Positions 17,394 to 26,386 of a stretch of DNA of 64,000 nt are shown in pieces. Positions within the stretch are counted from its first letter, which is position 1. Each line of letters begins with the position of its first letter. This stretch comes from Massilia cavernae (GTDB taxonomy: Bacteria; Pseudomonadota; Gammaproteobacteria; Burkholderiales; Burkholderiaceae_D), in assembly GCF_003590855.1 (NCBI RefSeq), contig NZ_QYUP01000089.1, positions 1 to 64,000 of the forward strand, read 5' to 3'. The notes beneath the pieces were generated by a model. That model worked only from the letters and a program-made list of their open reading frames with translations, was not told the DNA's origin and did no database searches. The position numbers were made by a program, and so were the translations under genes.

Positions 17394-18164
17394 TCACCCG
17401 AGCGCCGTGACCAGCACCGCCGAACGGCCGCCGTCGACCGCCAGCGTGGCGCCGGTGACGTAGGAGGCTTCGTCGCTGGCCAGGAACAGGATCGCGTTTG
17501 CCAGCTCGTCCGGCCGGCCGACCCGGCCCAGCGGGATCAGCTTCTCGGTGTTGCGGCGCGCCGCCTCGTCGGACAGCATGCCGGCGGTGCCGGGCGTGTC
17601 GACCACCGCAGGAATCACCACGTTGACCCTGATGTTGTTAGGTGCGCCCTCGGCCGCGGCAACCCGCGAGAAGTTGATCACTGCCGCCTTGGCCGCGGAG
17701 TAGCCGGCCATCCAGGGCGAACCCAGCGTGCCGCAGATCGACGACAGGTTGACGATCGCGCCGCCGCTATCCTTCATCAGGCGCATGGCGCTGCGGGTGC
17801 CCCAGAAGGTGCCGTCCACCGAAGTGGTGAAGTTGGCGCGCCAGTCCTCGGTGCCGATCGACTCGATCGGTCCCCAGGTGTAGGCCATCGCGTTGTTGAC
17901 CAGGATGTCGAGCTTGCCATGGCGCTGGGCTGCGCCCTCGATCGCGGCGACATACTCGGCTTCGATGCCGACGTCGGCCTGCACCGCTTCCGCCGCGCCG
18001 CCGTCCTGCACGATCCGCGCCACCACCTCGTCGAGCATGCCCTTGCGGCGCCCGCAGATCACGACCGTCGCGCCTTCCTGCGCAAAACGGATCGCGGTGG
18101 CTGCGCCGATTCCGCTGCCGCCACCTGAAATGAATGCTACCTTGCCTTGCAATCTGCCTGCCAT
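17394..18164 (-). CDS. Short-chain dehydrogenase/reductase
   Basis: 256-residue classical SDR. Cofactor motif SGGGSGIG near residues 13-20, LVNNA near 88, catalytic Ser in NLSS, and Tyr-Ser-Ala-Ala-Lys (GYSAAKAAV) near residue 155. Likely a hydroxysteroid dehydrogenase, from context. It is 10 bp downstream of another SDR and is followed immediately by the SnoaL-like gene in the same operon. The position and stereochemistry of the hydroxyl it handles cannot be read from sequence. Confidence 0.85.
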   Translation of the reverse strand: MAGRLQGKVAFISGGGSGIGAATAIRFAQEGATVVICGRRKGMLDEVVARIVQDGGAAEAVQADVGIEAEYVAAIEGAAQRHGKLDILVNNAMAYTWGPIESIGTEDWRANFTTSVDGTFWGTRSAMRLMKDSGGAIVNLSSICGTLGSPWMAGYSAAKAAVINFSRVAAAEGAPNNIRVNVVIPAVVDTPGTAGMLSDEAARRNTEKLIPLGRVGRPDELANAILFLASDEASYVTGATLAVDGGRSAVLVTALG

Positions 18165-18174
18165 GCCGTGCTCC

Positions 18175-18915
18175 TTAGATAAATGCCATGCCGCCGTTGA
18201 CGGCGATGTTCTGGCCGGTCATGAAACTGCTGTCCTCGCCGGCGAGGAACAGCGCCGCGCGCGCGATTTCTTCCGGTTCGCCCATGCGCCCCATCGGCAC
18301 CGCCTTGAGGATCGCTTCCTCCCATTCGCTGGGCAGGCCCTGCATCATCGGCGTGTTGGTCGGCCCCGGCACGATGGTATTGATGCGGATGCCCTGCGCG
18401 GCCACTTCTTTCGCGGCGCTGCGGGTCAGGCCCATCACGCCGGCCTTGGAGGCGCAGTAGTGCGCCGGTCCGTCGCCATTGAGCGCCGCCGTGCTGGACA
18501 GGTTGATCACCGAGCCACGGGTGCCGCTGGCGGCCATACTGCGCACCGCTTCGCGCACGCAGTGGAAGGTGCCGGTCAGGTTGACGCCGATGACCCGCGC
18601 CCAGCTTTCGTCGGGCGTTTCGGCCAGGGTGTCGAACGAGCCGATGCCGGCGCTGTTGACCACGATGTCGATACGGCCATAGCGCGTTACCGCTTCGTCG
18701 AACAGCGCGCGCACGGCGCCGCTGTCGGCCACGTTCACGGCGCGCGCCATGCCCGCGCGTTCCGGGTCGGCGCCGGCGATGGTTTCCTGCGCCGCCTCCA
18801 GGTTAAGGTCGGCCGCCACCACCACCGCGCCGTGCTCGGCGAACAGGCGCGCGATCGCGCGTCCCATGCCTTGCCCGGCGCCGGTCACCAACGCTATCTT
18901 TCCACTGAGTTTCAT
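18175..18915 (-). CDS. Short-chain dehydrogenase/reductase
   Basis: 246-residue classical SDR with TGAGQGMG at the N-terminus, VVNSAGIG (an NSAG variant of NNAG), NLSS and a Tyr-Cys-Ala-Ser-Lys active site (YCASKAGV). ATG 18915 with AGCAGGAA directly upstream is chosen over a longer open frame. It is the first gene of a four-gene operon (SDR, SDR, SnoaL-like, ene-reductase). The cluster box at 19006-19023 overlaps the stop codon of the upstream ligase gene and faces this start. Confidence 0.85.
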   Translation of the reverse strand: MKLSGKIALVTGAGQGMGRAIARLFAEHGAVVVAADLNLEAAQETIAGADPERAGMARAVNVADSGAVRALFDEAVTRYGRIDIVVNSAGIGSFDTLAETPDESWARVIGVNLTGTFHCVREAVRSMAASGTRGSVINLSSTAALNGDGPAHYCASKAGVMGLTRSAAKEVAAQGIRINTIVPGPTNTPMMQGLPSEWEEAILKAVPMGRMGEPEEIARAALFLAGEDSSFMTGQNIAVNGGMAFI

Positions 18916-19005
18916 TTCCTGCTCCACGATTGAATGACTGCTGTTGTTATCGGATCTACTATTACTGCCCTTACCGCCAAGCTTAGTGCCAAGGCCTGCC
19001 GCCAC

Positions 19006-19023
19006 CATCGTCCGAGCAGACTA
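19006..19023 (-). promoter_or_regulatory. Steroid-cluster box 6 (SDR-SnoaL-OYE operon)
   Basis: Minus strand TAGTCT GCTC GGACGATG. Its first three bases are the TAG stop codon of the upstream CoA ligase. A TAAGCT hexamer lies about 20 bp downstream. It starts a new promoter inside a long co-directional gene run. Confidence 0.75.
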
Positions 19024-20622
19024 AGGCGCGGCCAAGCGCGCTTGCGCGGTTTTGGCCAGTTCGCGCTTGAGCACCTTGTTCGACGCATTCAGCGGGAAGG
19101 CCTCGAATTCGAGCTGGTAGCGCGGCACCTTGTAGTTCGCCATGTGCTGGCGCGACCAGGCCGCCAGCTCGCCTTCGCCGAGCGCGGCCCTCGGGCGCAG
19201 GATGACGCAGGCGCATCCAACCTCGCCCATGCGCTCGTCCGGCACGCCCACCACGGCCACCTGCGCGACCGCGGGATGGGCCGCCAGGATGCGTTCGATC
19301 TCGGCCGGGTAGCAGTTGAAGCCACCGACGATGAACATGTCCTTCAGGCGGTCGGTGATGCGCAGGTAGCCGCGTTCGTCCAGCACGCCGATGTCGCCGG
19401 TATGCAGCCAGCCGTCGGCGTCGATCGCTTCGCGCGTGGCCTCCGGGTCGTCGAAATAGCCCTGCATCACGTGATAGCCGCGCAGCAGAACCTCGCCCGG
19501 CTGGCCTGCCGGCACCGGCCGGCCTTGTTCGTCGGCGCAGCGCACCTCGGTGCCGGGTAGCGCCTTGCCGCAGGTGGTGGCAATGGTCTCGGCGCTGTCG
19601 TCCGGATCGCACAGCGTGGCGCAGCCGCCGCATTCGGTCAGCCCGTAGGCGGTGGTCACGCTGCGGAAGCCCAGTTCCTCGCGCATGCGGGTAATCAGGA
19701 TCGGCGGCACCGTGGCCGCGCCGGTGCACGCGGACTTGAGCGAACCGAGGTCGAAGGATTTCAGATCAGGATGCGCCAGCATGCTCAGGAACAGCGTCGG
19801 CGGGCCCGGCAGGAAACTGATGCGGTCCTGCTCGATGCGCTGCAGGACCAGCGTGGCGTCGAACACCTGGCAGGGATAGACGGTCGCGCCGCGCAGGAAG
19901 GCCGCCACCCAGCCCGCCTTGTAGCCGAAGGAGTGGAAGAAGGGATTGATGATCAGGTAGCGGTCGCCCTCCTCCAGCCCGGTCACCGCCGACCAGGCGC
20001 TGAAGGCTCGGATGCTAGGTCCGTGCGCGGACAGCACGCCCTTGGCGCGTCCGGTGGTGCCGGAGGTATACATCAGGTCGGCGATGCTGTCGCCGTCGAG
20101 CGCCCGCTCGCGCGCCTGCACGCGCGCCGGCGCCACCTTTGCCGCCAGCGCCAGGAATGACCGCCAGTCGATCTCGCCCTTTGCTTCCGAGTAGCCATCG
20201 CGCAGCACGACCACATGGCGCAGGCCGCTCGGGCGCGTGCCGTCGAGCAGGCGCGGATAGTACTGGCCGAGGAAATCGCCGATGCAGAACAACACCTTGG
20301 CGTCGCAGCGTTCCAGCACCTCGGCCGCCTCGCCCCCCTTCATGCGGGTATTGATTGGCACCAGCACCGCGCCAGCGGCGTGGATGCCGCAGGCCGCAAT
20401 GATCCATTCGTGCAGGTTCGGCGCCCAGATCGCCACCCGGTCGCCGGCTTCGACGCCGAGCGCGATCAGCGCCGCCGCTGCCTGTTCGCTGCGGTACGCC
20501 AGGTCGGGATAGGCGATCGACAGCGCGCCGTCGACGATCGCCGCACGATGCGGGAACCGGCGCGCCGCTTGGCGGATCATCTGCGGCAGGGTCTGCGGCA
20601 AGCGTTCGACTTCGCTAATCAT
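19021..20622 (-). CDS. Acyl-CoA synthetase, FadD3-like
   Basis: 533-residue AMP-forming CoA ligase with P-loop [30 protein letters not shown] and the terminal catalytic Lys in [11 protein letters not shown]. Its size and sequence flavour resemble FadD3, which activates the CD-ring propionate (HIP) left after rings A and B are degraded; this is a memory-based suggestion. ATG 20622 follows CCGGAG and lies 2 bp after the KshB-like stop, so it is co-transcribed with kshB and kstD. Its stop codon forms part of box 6. Confidence 0.85.
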   Translation of the reverse strand: MISEVERLPQTLPQMIRQAARRFPHRAAIVDGALSIAYPDLAYRSEQAAAALIALGVEAGDRVAIWAPNLHEWIIAACGIHAAGAVLVPINTRMKGGEAAEVLERCDAKVLFCIGDFLGQYYPRLLDGTRPSGLRHVVVLRDGYSEAKGEIDWRSFLALAAKVAPARVQARERALDGDSIADLMYTSGTTGRAKGVLSAHGPSIRAFSAWSAVTGLEEGDRYLIINPFFHSFGYKAGWVAAFLRGATVYPCQVFDATLVLQRIEQDRISFLPGPPTLFLSMLAHPDLKSFDLGSLKSACTGAATVPPILITRMREELGFRSVTTAYGLTECGGCATLCDPDDSAETIATTCGKALPGTEVRCADEQGRPVPAGQPGEVLLRGYHVMQGYFDDPEATREAIDADGWLHTGDIGVLDERGYLRITDRLKDMFIVGGFNCYPAEIERILAAHPAVAQVAVVGVPDERMGEVGCACVILRPRAALGEGELAAWSRQHMANYKVPRYQLEFEAFPLNASNKVLKRELAKTAQARLAAP

Positions 20623-20624
20623 GT

Positions 20625-21659
20625 TTACTCCGGAAATTTGACACGGACTCGTTGAGTCATCGGTATGGCCTGGCAGCTCAGGGTCCAGGCCCTGGCCAGG
20701 TCCTTCTGGTCCAGTACGTCGTTGTGGCGCAGGTGGACGCTTCCTTCCACCACCTGGCACATGCAGGCCGCGCACATGCCGGCCTGGCACGAGCTGGGCA
20801 GCACTACGCCGGCACGGGCGGCGGCGGCGAGCAGGGTTTCATCGCCGCCGCAGTCGATGCGGTGGGTCACGCCATCGAGCAGGATCTCCAGTTCGGCGCC
20901 CGCCACGCCGCCAGGCGGCGCCGGCGCCGGGGCCGGCGAATCTTCCTCGTCGGGCAGCGACACGAAGCGCTCCACATGCACCCGCGCCGGCGCCATTTCC
21001 ACCTGCTCCAATGCTGCCACCGCGGCATCCATGAACGGCCCGGGGCCGCAGATGAACGCCTCGGCGCCACGCCACGGCAGGACCAGTTCGGCCAGTTGAG
21101 CAATGGACGGCACTCCCTGTTCGGCGTCGAGCCAGTGGATCACCTGCAGGCGCTCCGGGTGGGCGGCCGCCAGGGCATCGAGGACGCCTTGGAAGATCAC
21201 CGACGGGCGATCGCGGTTAGCGTAGACCAGGCAGGCATTGCCGTGGCCGTCGGCCAGCAGCGAGCGCAGGATGGACAGCACCGGCGTGATGCCGCTGCCG
21301 CCGGCGAACAGCACCAGGTCGCGGTCGAGCGTCGCCGGGGTGAAGACCCCGGCCGGCGGCAGCACCTCGACCAGGTCGCCGGCCTTGACGTTGTCGCAAA
21401 TCCAGTTCGAGCCGCGCCCGTCGCGCACCCGCTTGACCGTTACCCGCAAGCCGTCGTCGAGCGATGGCGCGCTCGACATCGAATAGCAGCGCAGCAGGTG
21501 GCGGCCGTCGTACGGCAGGCGCAGCGTCACGAACTGGCCGCAGCGGTAGCGGAAGGTGTCGGACAGGGTGGGCGGCACGTCGAACACCAGGGATTTGGCG
21601 TCCGCGCTTTCGTCGATCACGGCACGCACACGCAAGCCGTGGTATCGCTGGCCGCTCAC
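20625..21659 (-). CDS. kshB: 3-ketosteroid 9-alpha-hydroxylase reductase (KshB-like)
   Basis: 344-residue three-domain reductase: FAD domain (RCYSMSS near residue 59), NAD domain ([12 protein letters not shown] near 120) and a C-terminal plant-type 2Fe-2S domain (C-x4-C-x2-C in [11 protein letters not shown], final Cys in TLSCQ). This order is that of KshB, which supplies electrons to the Rieske oxygenase KshA. The GTG start at 21659 overlaps the stop of the ketosteroid dehydrogenase gene (GTGA), giving tight coupling. KshA itself is encoded far away at 33656. Other Rieske or aromatic-ring reductases share this layout, but the genomic company makes KshB the best call. Confidence 0.87.
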   Translation of the reverse strand: MSGQRYHGLRVRAVIDESADAKSLVFDVPPTLSDTFRYRCGQFVTLRLPYDGRHLLRCYSMSSAPSLDDGLRVTVKRVRDGRGSNWICDNVKAGDLVEVLPPAGVFTPATLDRDLVLFAGGSGITPVLSILRSLLADGHGNACLVYANRDRPSVIFQGVLDALAAAHPERLQVIHWLDAEQGVPSIAQLAELVLPWRGAEAFICGPGPFMDAAVAALEQVEMAPARVHVERFVSLPDEEDSPAPAPAPPGGVAGAELEILLDGVTHRIDCGGDETLLAAAARAGVVLPSSCQAGMCAACMCQVVEGSVHLRHNDVLDQKDLARAWTLSCQAIPMTQRVRVKFPE

Positions 21660-23398
21660 AGCACACCCGCCTTCATGGCGCCGTCGAGCAGGTCGGTGCG
21701 TTCCAGCGCGATCGGATTGCCGGCCATGTGCGCCACCGCGCGGTAGGCAAAGGTCATTGCAGGACCCAGCGTGGAGCCGGCGCCCGGATAGGCCGGGCCC
21801 ATCACCGATGCCGAATTGTTGCCAGTGCAGTAGAGTCCGGGGATCGGCTGGCCGGCGCCGTCGAGCACGCGCGCATCCTGGTCGGTCAGCAGCCCGCCCT
21901 TGGTGCCGATGTCGCCCGGGTACAGCCGGATCGCGTAGAACGGCGCCTTGGCCAGCGGCGCCAGGTTGGGGTTCGGCTTGACCGCGGGATCGCCGTAGTA
22001 GCGGTCGAATACATTGCCGCCGCGGTCGAACTCGAGGTCCTTGCCGCTGGCGGCCCAGTCGTTCATGCGCGCCACGCTGGCGGCCAGGCCGTCGGCGTCG
22101 ACGCCGATCTGCTGCGCCAGTCCGGCCAGCGTATCGGCTTTCCAGTACACGCTGCCTTGCCACTTCTTCGGCAGGCGGTGGTCCGGCTGCGCTTCGCCCG
22201 GGCCCAGCGGGCCCATCGGATACTTGCGGCGGAACTCGGCGTCGAACACGATCCACGCCGGGATCGCCCCGCCGCCGCTGGCCTGGTCGGCGAACATCGC
22301 CTGCTGGAATTCCGGATACGGGCATGACTCGTTGAGGAAGCGCCGGCCGGCGGCGTTGACCACCATGCAACCCGGCAGCGAGCGTTCGACGAACAGCGCG
22401 CGGAAACGGTCTTCCTTCGGCACGGAAAGCGTCGGTGCGCCCCAGGTATGGGACATCAGGTGCAGCGCGCCGCCGGCGCTTTCGCCGGCGCGGATCGCGT
22501 CGCCCGTATTGCCGCCGGGCGGAGTCGCGGTCCACGCCTGGTCGGTTGGCTTGGGCAGGTACTGTTCGCGCATCGCCTGGTTGCGTTCGAAGCCGCCGGC
22601 CGCCAGCAGCACACCCATGCGGGCCCGTACAGCGACCGGCTTGCCGTCGCGCTCGACCAGCACGCCGGTGACGCGCCCGTCTTCGGTCTGCAGCGACTTC
22701 AGCGGCGTGCCAAGCCAGAGCGCCACCCGGCGCTTGCGCAGGGCCGCCAGCAGGCCGCCCACCAGCGCCTGGCCTCCGGTCATGCGGCGGTCGCGCTTCG
22801 TCTTGCGGCGCCATGGATAGTCGACCGCATAACGCAGCATGATCCACATCAGCTTCAGCTTGGCGCTGCGTTCGCGCGACAGGATCGAATGCGCCTCGAA
22901 GGCGTTCAAGGTCATGCGCCCGAGGATCAGCTGGCCCGGATTGGTGGGCCGCAGCTGGGCCAGTCCCTCCAGCCCGAGCAGGGCGCCGTTGAAGTCGGCC
23001 GGGTCCATGGTGCGCCCGCCTGGCATTGCGCCATCCATGCCCGGATAGTAGTCGGAATACTTGGGCATGCTTTTGTAGCGCACCCCCAGCTGGTCGAGGT
23101 AGCGCGCCATGTGGCGCGCCGTTTCGACGTACGCCAGGATGCGCTCGTCGCTGGACAGTCCCCGCGCGCAGGCGCGTACGTACCTGAACGCGGCGTCGAC
23201 GCCATCGCTCAGGCCGACGCGCGCCATGTCATGGTTGTCCGGGATCCAGATGCCGCCGCCGGACGTCGCCGAAGTACCGCCGGCCACCTCAGCCTTCTCC
23301 ACCACCAGCGCCGTCAGTCCGGCATCAGCCGCGCGGATCGCGGCGAGCAGCGCACCGGCGCCCGAGCCGACCACCACCACATCGAATATTTGCTCCAC
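21656..23398 (-). CDS. kstD: 3-ketosteroid dehydrogenase (Delta-1 or Delta-4(5-alpha))
   Basis: 580-residue FAD enzyme that introduces a double bond in ring A of 3-keto steroids. FAD motif GSGAGA at residues 11-16, SGGGIWIPDN near 47-56, a Tyr-rich YSDYYPG near 114-120, and the C-terminal AYPGAGSTLGPAMTFAY region that carries an active-site Tyr and Gly in KstD1. Starts with GTG at 23398 preceded by AAGGAG; no ATG gives the full FAD motif with a ribosome site. It is the first gene of the kstD-kshB-ligase unit, with box 7 upstream. Delta-1 and Delta-4(5-alpha) enzymes cannot be told apart here. Confidence 0.88.
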   Translation of the reverse strand: MEQIFDVVVVGSGAGALLAAIRAADAGLTALVVEKAEVAGGTSATSGGGIWIPDNHDMARVGLSDGVDAAFRYVRACARGLSSDERILAYVETARHMARYLDQLGVRYKSMPKYSDYYPGMDGAMPGGRTMDPADFNGALLGLEGLAQLRPTNPGQLILGRMTLNAFEAHSILSRERSAKLKLMWIMLRYAVDYPWRRKTKRDRRMTGGQALVGGLLAALRKRRVALWLGTPLKSLQTEDGRVTGVLVERDGKPVAVRARMGVLLAAGGFERNQAMREQYLPKPTDQAWTATPPGGNTGDAIRAGESAGGALHLMSHTWGAPTLSVPKEDRFRALFVERSLPGCMVVNAAGRRFLNESCPYPEFQQAMFADQASGGGAIPAWIVFDAEFRRKYPMGPLGPGEAQPDHRLPKKWQGSVYWKADTLAGLAQQIGVDADGLAASVARMNDWAASGKDLEFDRGGNVFDRYYGDPAVKPNPNLAPLAKAPFYAIRLYPGDIGTKGGLLTDQDARVLDGAGQPIPGLYCTGNNSASVMGPAYPGAGSTLGPAMTFAYRAVAHMAGNPIALERTDLLDGAMKAGVL

Positions 23399-23502
23399 TA
23401 CCGCTCCTTGGGTTGTGCCATGAGGGTGCAAGCCGGGCTTCGGCTTGCCCGCCAGGACACTGTCCTGGCGTAGTGAATCGTCCCACTTGCCGCCGCCGCG
23501 AT

Positions 23503-23520
23503 CATCGTCTGTCCGGACTA
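23503..23520 (-). promoter_or_regulatory. Steroid-cluster box 7 (kstD operon)
   Basis: Minus strand TAGTCC GGAC AGACGATG. A GACGAT hexamer begins 20 bp downstream. It lies in the 149-bp gap between the stop of the upstream ligase and kstD. Confidence 0.75.
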
Positions 23521-23547
23521 AAAACTGCCCGGAAGCGGGGCGGCGTT

Positions 23548-25236
23548 TCAGGTGCCGGCGTACTCGCGCTTGAGCGCGGACTTGAGCAGCTTGCCGACCG
23601 CGTTGCGCGGCAGCGGTCCGGTGTGCAGGTGCACCCGCGAAGGCACCTTGTAACCGGCCAGGCTGGCGGCGACGTGGGCCTGGATGGCGGCGCCGTCCAG
23701 CGCGGCGCCCGGCTTGGGCACCACTACCGCCACCACCGTCTCGCCGGCAGCCTCGTCGTCCGCCGCCAGCACCGCCACCTCCAGCACCTGCGGATGTTGC
23801 AGGATGCAGGACTCGACTTCGCTGGCGGCGATCTTCTCGCCGTTTCGGTTGATGACGTCCTTGATGCGGTCGACGACGAACAGGAAGCCTTCGTCGTCGA
23901 TGTAGCCGATGTCGCCGCTGCGGAACCAGCCGTCGGACATCGCCGCGGCGGTGGTGTCCGGGTCACGCCAGTAGCCGTCCATCAGGCTGGCGCCGCGCAG
24001 CCACAATTCACCCGCCTGGCCGGCCGGCAGCGGCGAACCGTCGATGTCAGCCACGCGCAGCGTCATGATCGGCGACAGCCGCCCTGAACTGCGCGGCTTG
24101 TAGACGAACAGGTCGCCCGAAGCCGCGGTGCCAACGCCGTTCGATTCGGTCAGGCCGAAGCCAACGCCCGACAGCGAGTCCGGCTTGCGGCGCAACAGCT
24201 CGTCGATCGCGCGCTGCGGCAGGCCGGCGCCGCCGAACCCGATCCCAGCCAGGCTGGTTGTAGCCTCGTCGAAGCCAGGTTCGGCCAGCAGCTGCAGAAC
24301 CATCGACGGCGCGCCGTTGAACTGGGTGATGCGTTCCGAGCGAATCAGCTCCAGCGCGCGCGCCGGATCCCAGCGGTGCATGAACACGATGCGCCGCCCA
24401 TTGCGCATGGCCGACAGCAGTTGCGCGTGCAGGCCGCTGACGTGGAACAGCGGCACCGCCGCCAAGATGGTGGGCGCAAAGCCGCGCTGAACGATCGCCG
24501 CCACGCGTTCCGGCGAGGCGAGCGCCGACACCGCGCCAATATAGTCCATATTGCACAAGGCCTGGCAGACCGCGCGCTGGCTCGACAGCACGCCCTTGGC
24601 CTTGCTGGTGGCGCCCGAGGTGAACAGGATCAGCGCCGGATCCTGCGCCGACAGCTGCACCGCGCGCGGCGTGCGCGCCGGCCCGGCCACCACGTCCTCG
24701 TAGCGCAGCACCATCGGCGCTGCGGCGTCGCCGCCGACCACCACCGCAACGCAGTCCAGCTGCGCCGGGACGTCGGGGACGCGCGCCAGCCGCTCGCCGT
24801 CGCACAGCACCACGCGCGGCGCCACGTCGCGCAGGCTGGCGGCCAGTTCCGCGCTCATGCCGAAGCTGTTGATCGGCGCCGCCACCGCGCCGATGCTGGC
24901 CGCGGCCACGAAACCCACCGCCCATTCGGGCCGGTTGCGCATCATGATCGCGACGCGGTCGCCGCGCGCGACGCCGAAGCGTTGTTGCAGCTGCGCGGCC
25001 AGTGCATCGACGGCCTCGAAGAAGCGGGCAAAGGTCCAGCGGTCGCCCTCGTACACCATGAATTCCTTGTCGCCATGCACTCGCGCCGCCGCGATCAGCT
25101 CGGGCAGCGTGGCGAAGGCGTTGCGGTACATCGGCATCGGCACGCCGCCGATCTCGCCCTGAACCAGTTCGAACGGCGCGCCGGGCGCGGTCAGCTGCTG
25201 CTGGCACCGGCTGGCTGTCTGTGGAATATTTGCCAT
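23548..25236 (-). CDS. AMP-dependent acyl-CoA ligase with altered P-loop
   Basis: 562-residue member of the acyl-adenylate family. The usual TSGTTG-x2-KG loop is changed to TSGATSKAKG. Other motifs are intact: VPLFHVSG, GFGLTESNG, FRSGDIGYID and a terminal catalytic Lys in RNAVGKLLK. It probably activates a steroid side-chain or ring-derived acid. It starts 3 bp after the upstream dehydrogenase stop, with AAGGG inside that gene, so it is the last gene of the large side-chain operon that begins near 33.5 kb. Confidence 0.83.
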   Translation of the reverse strand: MANIPQTASRCQQQLTAPGAPFELVQGEIGGVPMPMYRNAFATLPELIAAARVHGDKEFMVYEGDRWTFARFFEAVDALAAQLQQRFGVARGDRVAIMMRNRPEWAVGFVAAASIGAVAAPINSFGMSAELAASLRDVAPRVVLCDGERLARVPDVPAQLDCVAVVVGGDAAAPMVLRYEDVVAGPARTPRAVQLSAQDPALILFTSGATSKAKGVLSSQRAVCQALCNMDYIGAVSALASPERVAAIVQRGFAPTILAAVPLFHVSGLHAQLLSAMRNGRRIVFMHRWDPARALELIRSERITQFNGAPSMVLQLLAEPGFDEATTSLAGIGFGGAGLPQRAIDELLRRKPDSLSGVGFGLTESNGVGTAASGDLFVYKPRSSGRLSPIMTLRVADIDGSPLPAGQAGELWLRGASLMDGYWRDPDTTAAAMSDGWFRSGDIGYIDDEGFLFVVDRIKDVINRNGEKIAASEVESCILQHPQVLEVAVLAADDEAAGETVVAVVVPKPGAALDGAAIQAHVAASLAGYKVPSRVHLHTGPLPRNAVGKLLKSALKREYAGT

Positions 25237-25239
25237 GTT

Positions 25240-26376
25240 TCAAAAACCCTTCAACTGGGCGTAGCGGTCGCGGTGGAACACGCCGTCGCCGAATGTTTGC
25301 TGAATCACCCGGCCGCGCTTGACGAACAGGCCGAGGTCGAGTTCGTCGGTGACGCCGATGCCGCCATGCAGCTGGACCGCTTCGTTCAAGGCGCGTTCGC
25401 TCAGGTCGGCGGCGCGCGCCTTGGCCAGGCTGCCCAGCAGCGCCACCTCGCTGCTGCCGCTATCGATCGCGTCGAGCGCCGCGCCGACGCAGCTGCGCAG
25501 CATTTCGAGGTCGACGTACAGGCGCGCCATGCGGTGCTGCAGCGCCTGGAACGAGCCGATCGCGACGTCGAACTGGACCCGCTCCTTCAGGTAGGCCACG
25601 GTACGGTCGAACGCCTCGCTGATCACGCCGAGCGCCTCGGCGGCCAGGCAGATGCGGGCGCGGTCGAGCACCGGTTCGAGCAGCGCGAAGCCCTCGCCGG
25701 CGGCGCCGAGCAGCGCCGCGCCGTCGAGCCGCACGCCGGACAGGCGCACCCGCGCCGCATTGCGGCTGTCGGCCATCAGGCTGCGCTGCACGACGACGCC
25801 TTCCGCCTTCGGATCGACCAGGAACAGGCTCAGGCCATGGGAATCGCCCGGCGCGCCGGCGCTGCGCGCCACCACCACCAGCATGTTGGCCACGTGGCCG
25901 TCGAGCACAAACCATTTTTCGCCGTCCAGCACCCAGCCGCCGGCATCTGGCCGCGCCGTGGTGCGCACCGCGCAAGGCGCGTGACGGCCCTCTTCTTCCA
26001 GCGCCAGCGCCAGCAGTGCGCTGCCGTCGATGACGCCGGCGATCAGCGCGCGCTGGCGCGCGTCGCCGCCGGCGAGCAGCAGGCCGCCGCCCAGCACCAC
26101 GGAAGGCAGCAGCGGCAGCGCAGCCAAGGTGCGGCCGGCCTGCTCGAATACCGCGCCCAGTCCCTTGTAGCCGAAATCGAGGCCGCCTTCGGTTTCCGGG
26201 AATACTGCCGCGGTCCAGCCCATCTCGGCCACTTCGCGCCATACGGCGGGGTCGTAGCCGAGCGGGTCGCGGCTGTCGCGCAGGCGCCGCAAGGCGCTCA
26301 CCGGCGCGCGGGCGGACAGGAATTCGCGCGCGGTCTCGCCCAGCAGGCGCTGTTCCTCGTTCAATAACATGCTCAT
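25240..26376 (-). CDS. Acyl-CoA dehydrogenase subunit (steroid FadE type)
   Basis: 378-residue acyl-CoA dehydrogenase fold. It starts MSMLLNEEQRLLGE, has the middle-domain WVLDGEKWFVLDG, and ends with an ALNEAVQLHGGIGVTDE helix. It is one of two adjacent, dissimilar dehydrogenase genes, an arrangement that in steroid degraders encodes alpha2-beta2 enzymes such as FadE26-FadE27. It would introduce an alpha,beta double bond in a steroid-CoA and reduce ETF. GAGGAAAAG precedes ATG 26376. The partner gene lies 10 bp upstream. Confidence 0.87.
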   Translation of the reverse strand: MSMLLNEEQRLLGETAREFLSARAPVSALRRLRDSRDPLGYDPAVWREVAEMGWTAAVFPETEGGLDFGYKGLGAVFEQAGRTLAALPLLPSVVLGGGLLLAGGDARQRALIAGVIDGSALLALALEEEGRHAPCAVRTTARPDAGGWVLDGEKWFVLDGHVANMLVVVARSAGAPGDSHGLSLFLVDPKAEGVVVQRSLMADSRNAARVRLSGVRLDGAALLGAAGEGFALLEPVLDRARICLAAEALGVISEAFDRTVAYLKERVQFDVAIGSFQALQHRMARLYVDLEMLRSCVGAALDAIDSGSSEVALLGSLAKARAADLSERALNEAVQLHGGIGVTDELDLGLFVKRGRVIQQTFGDGVFHRDRYAQLKGF

Positions 26377-26386
26377 GGTCTTTTCC

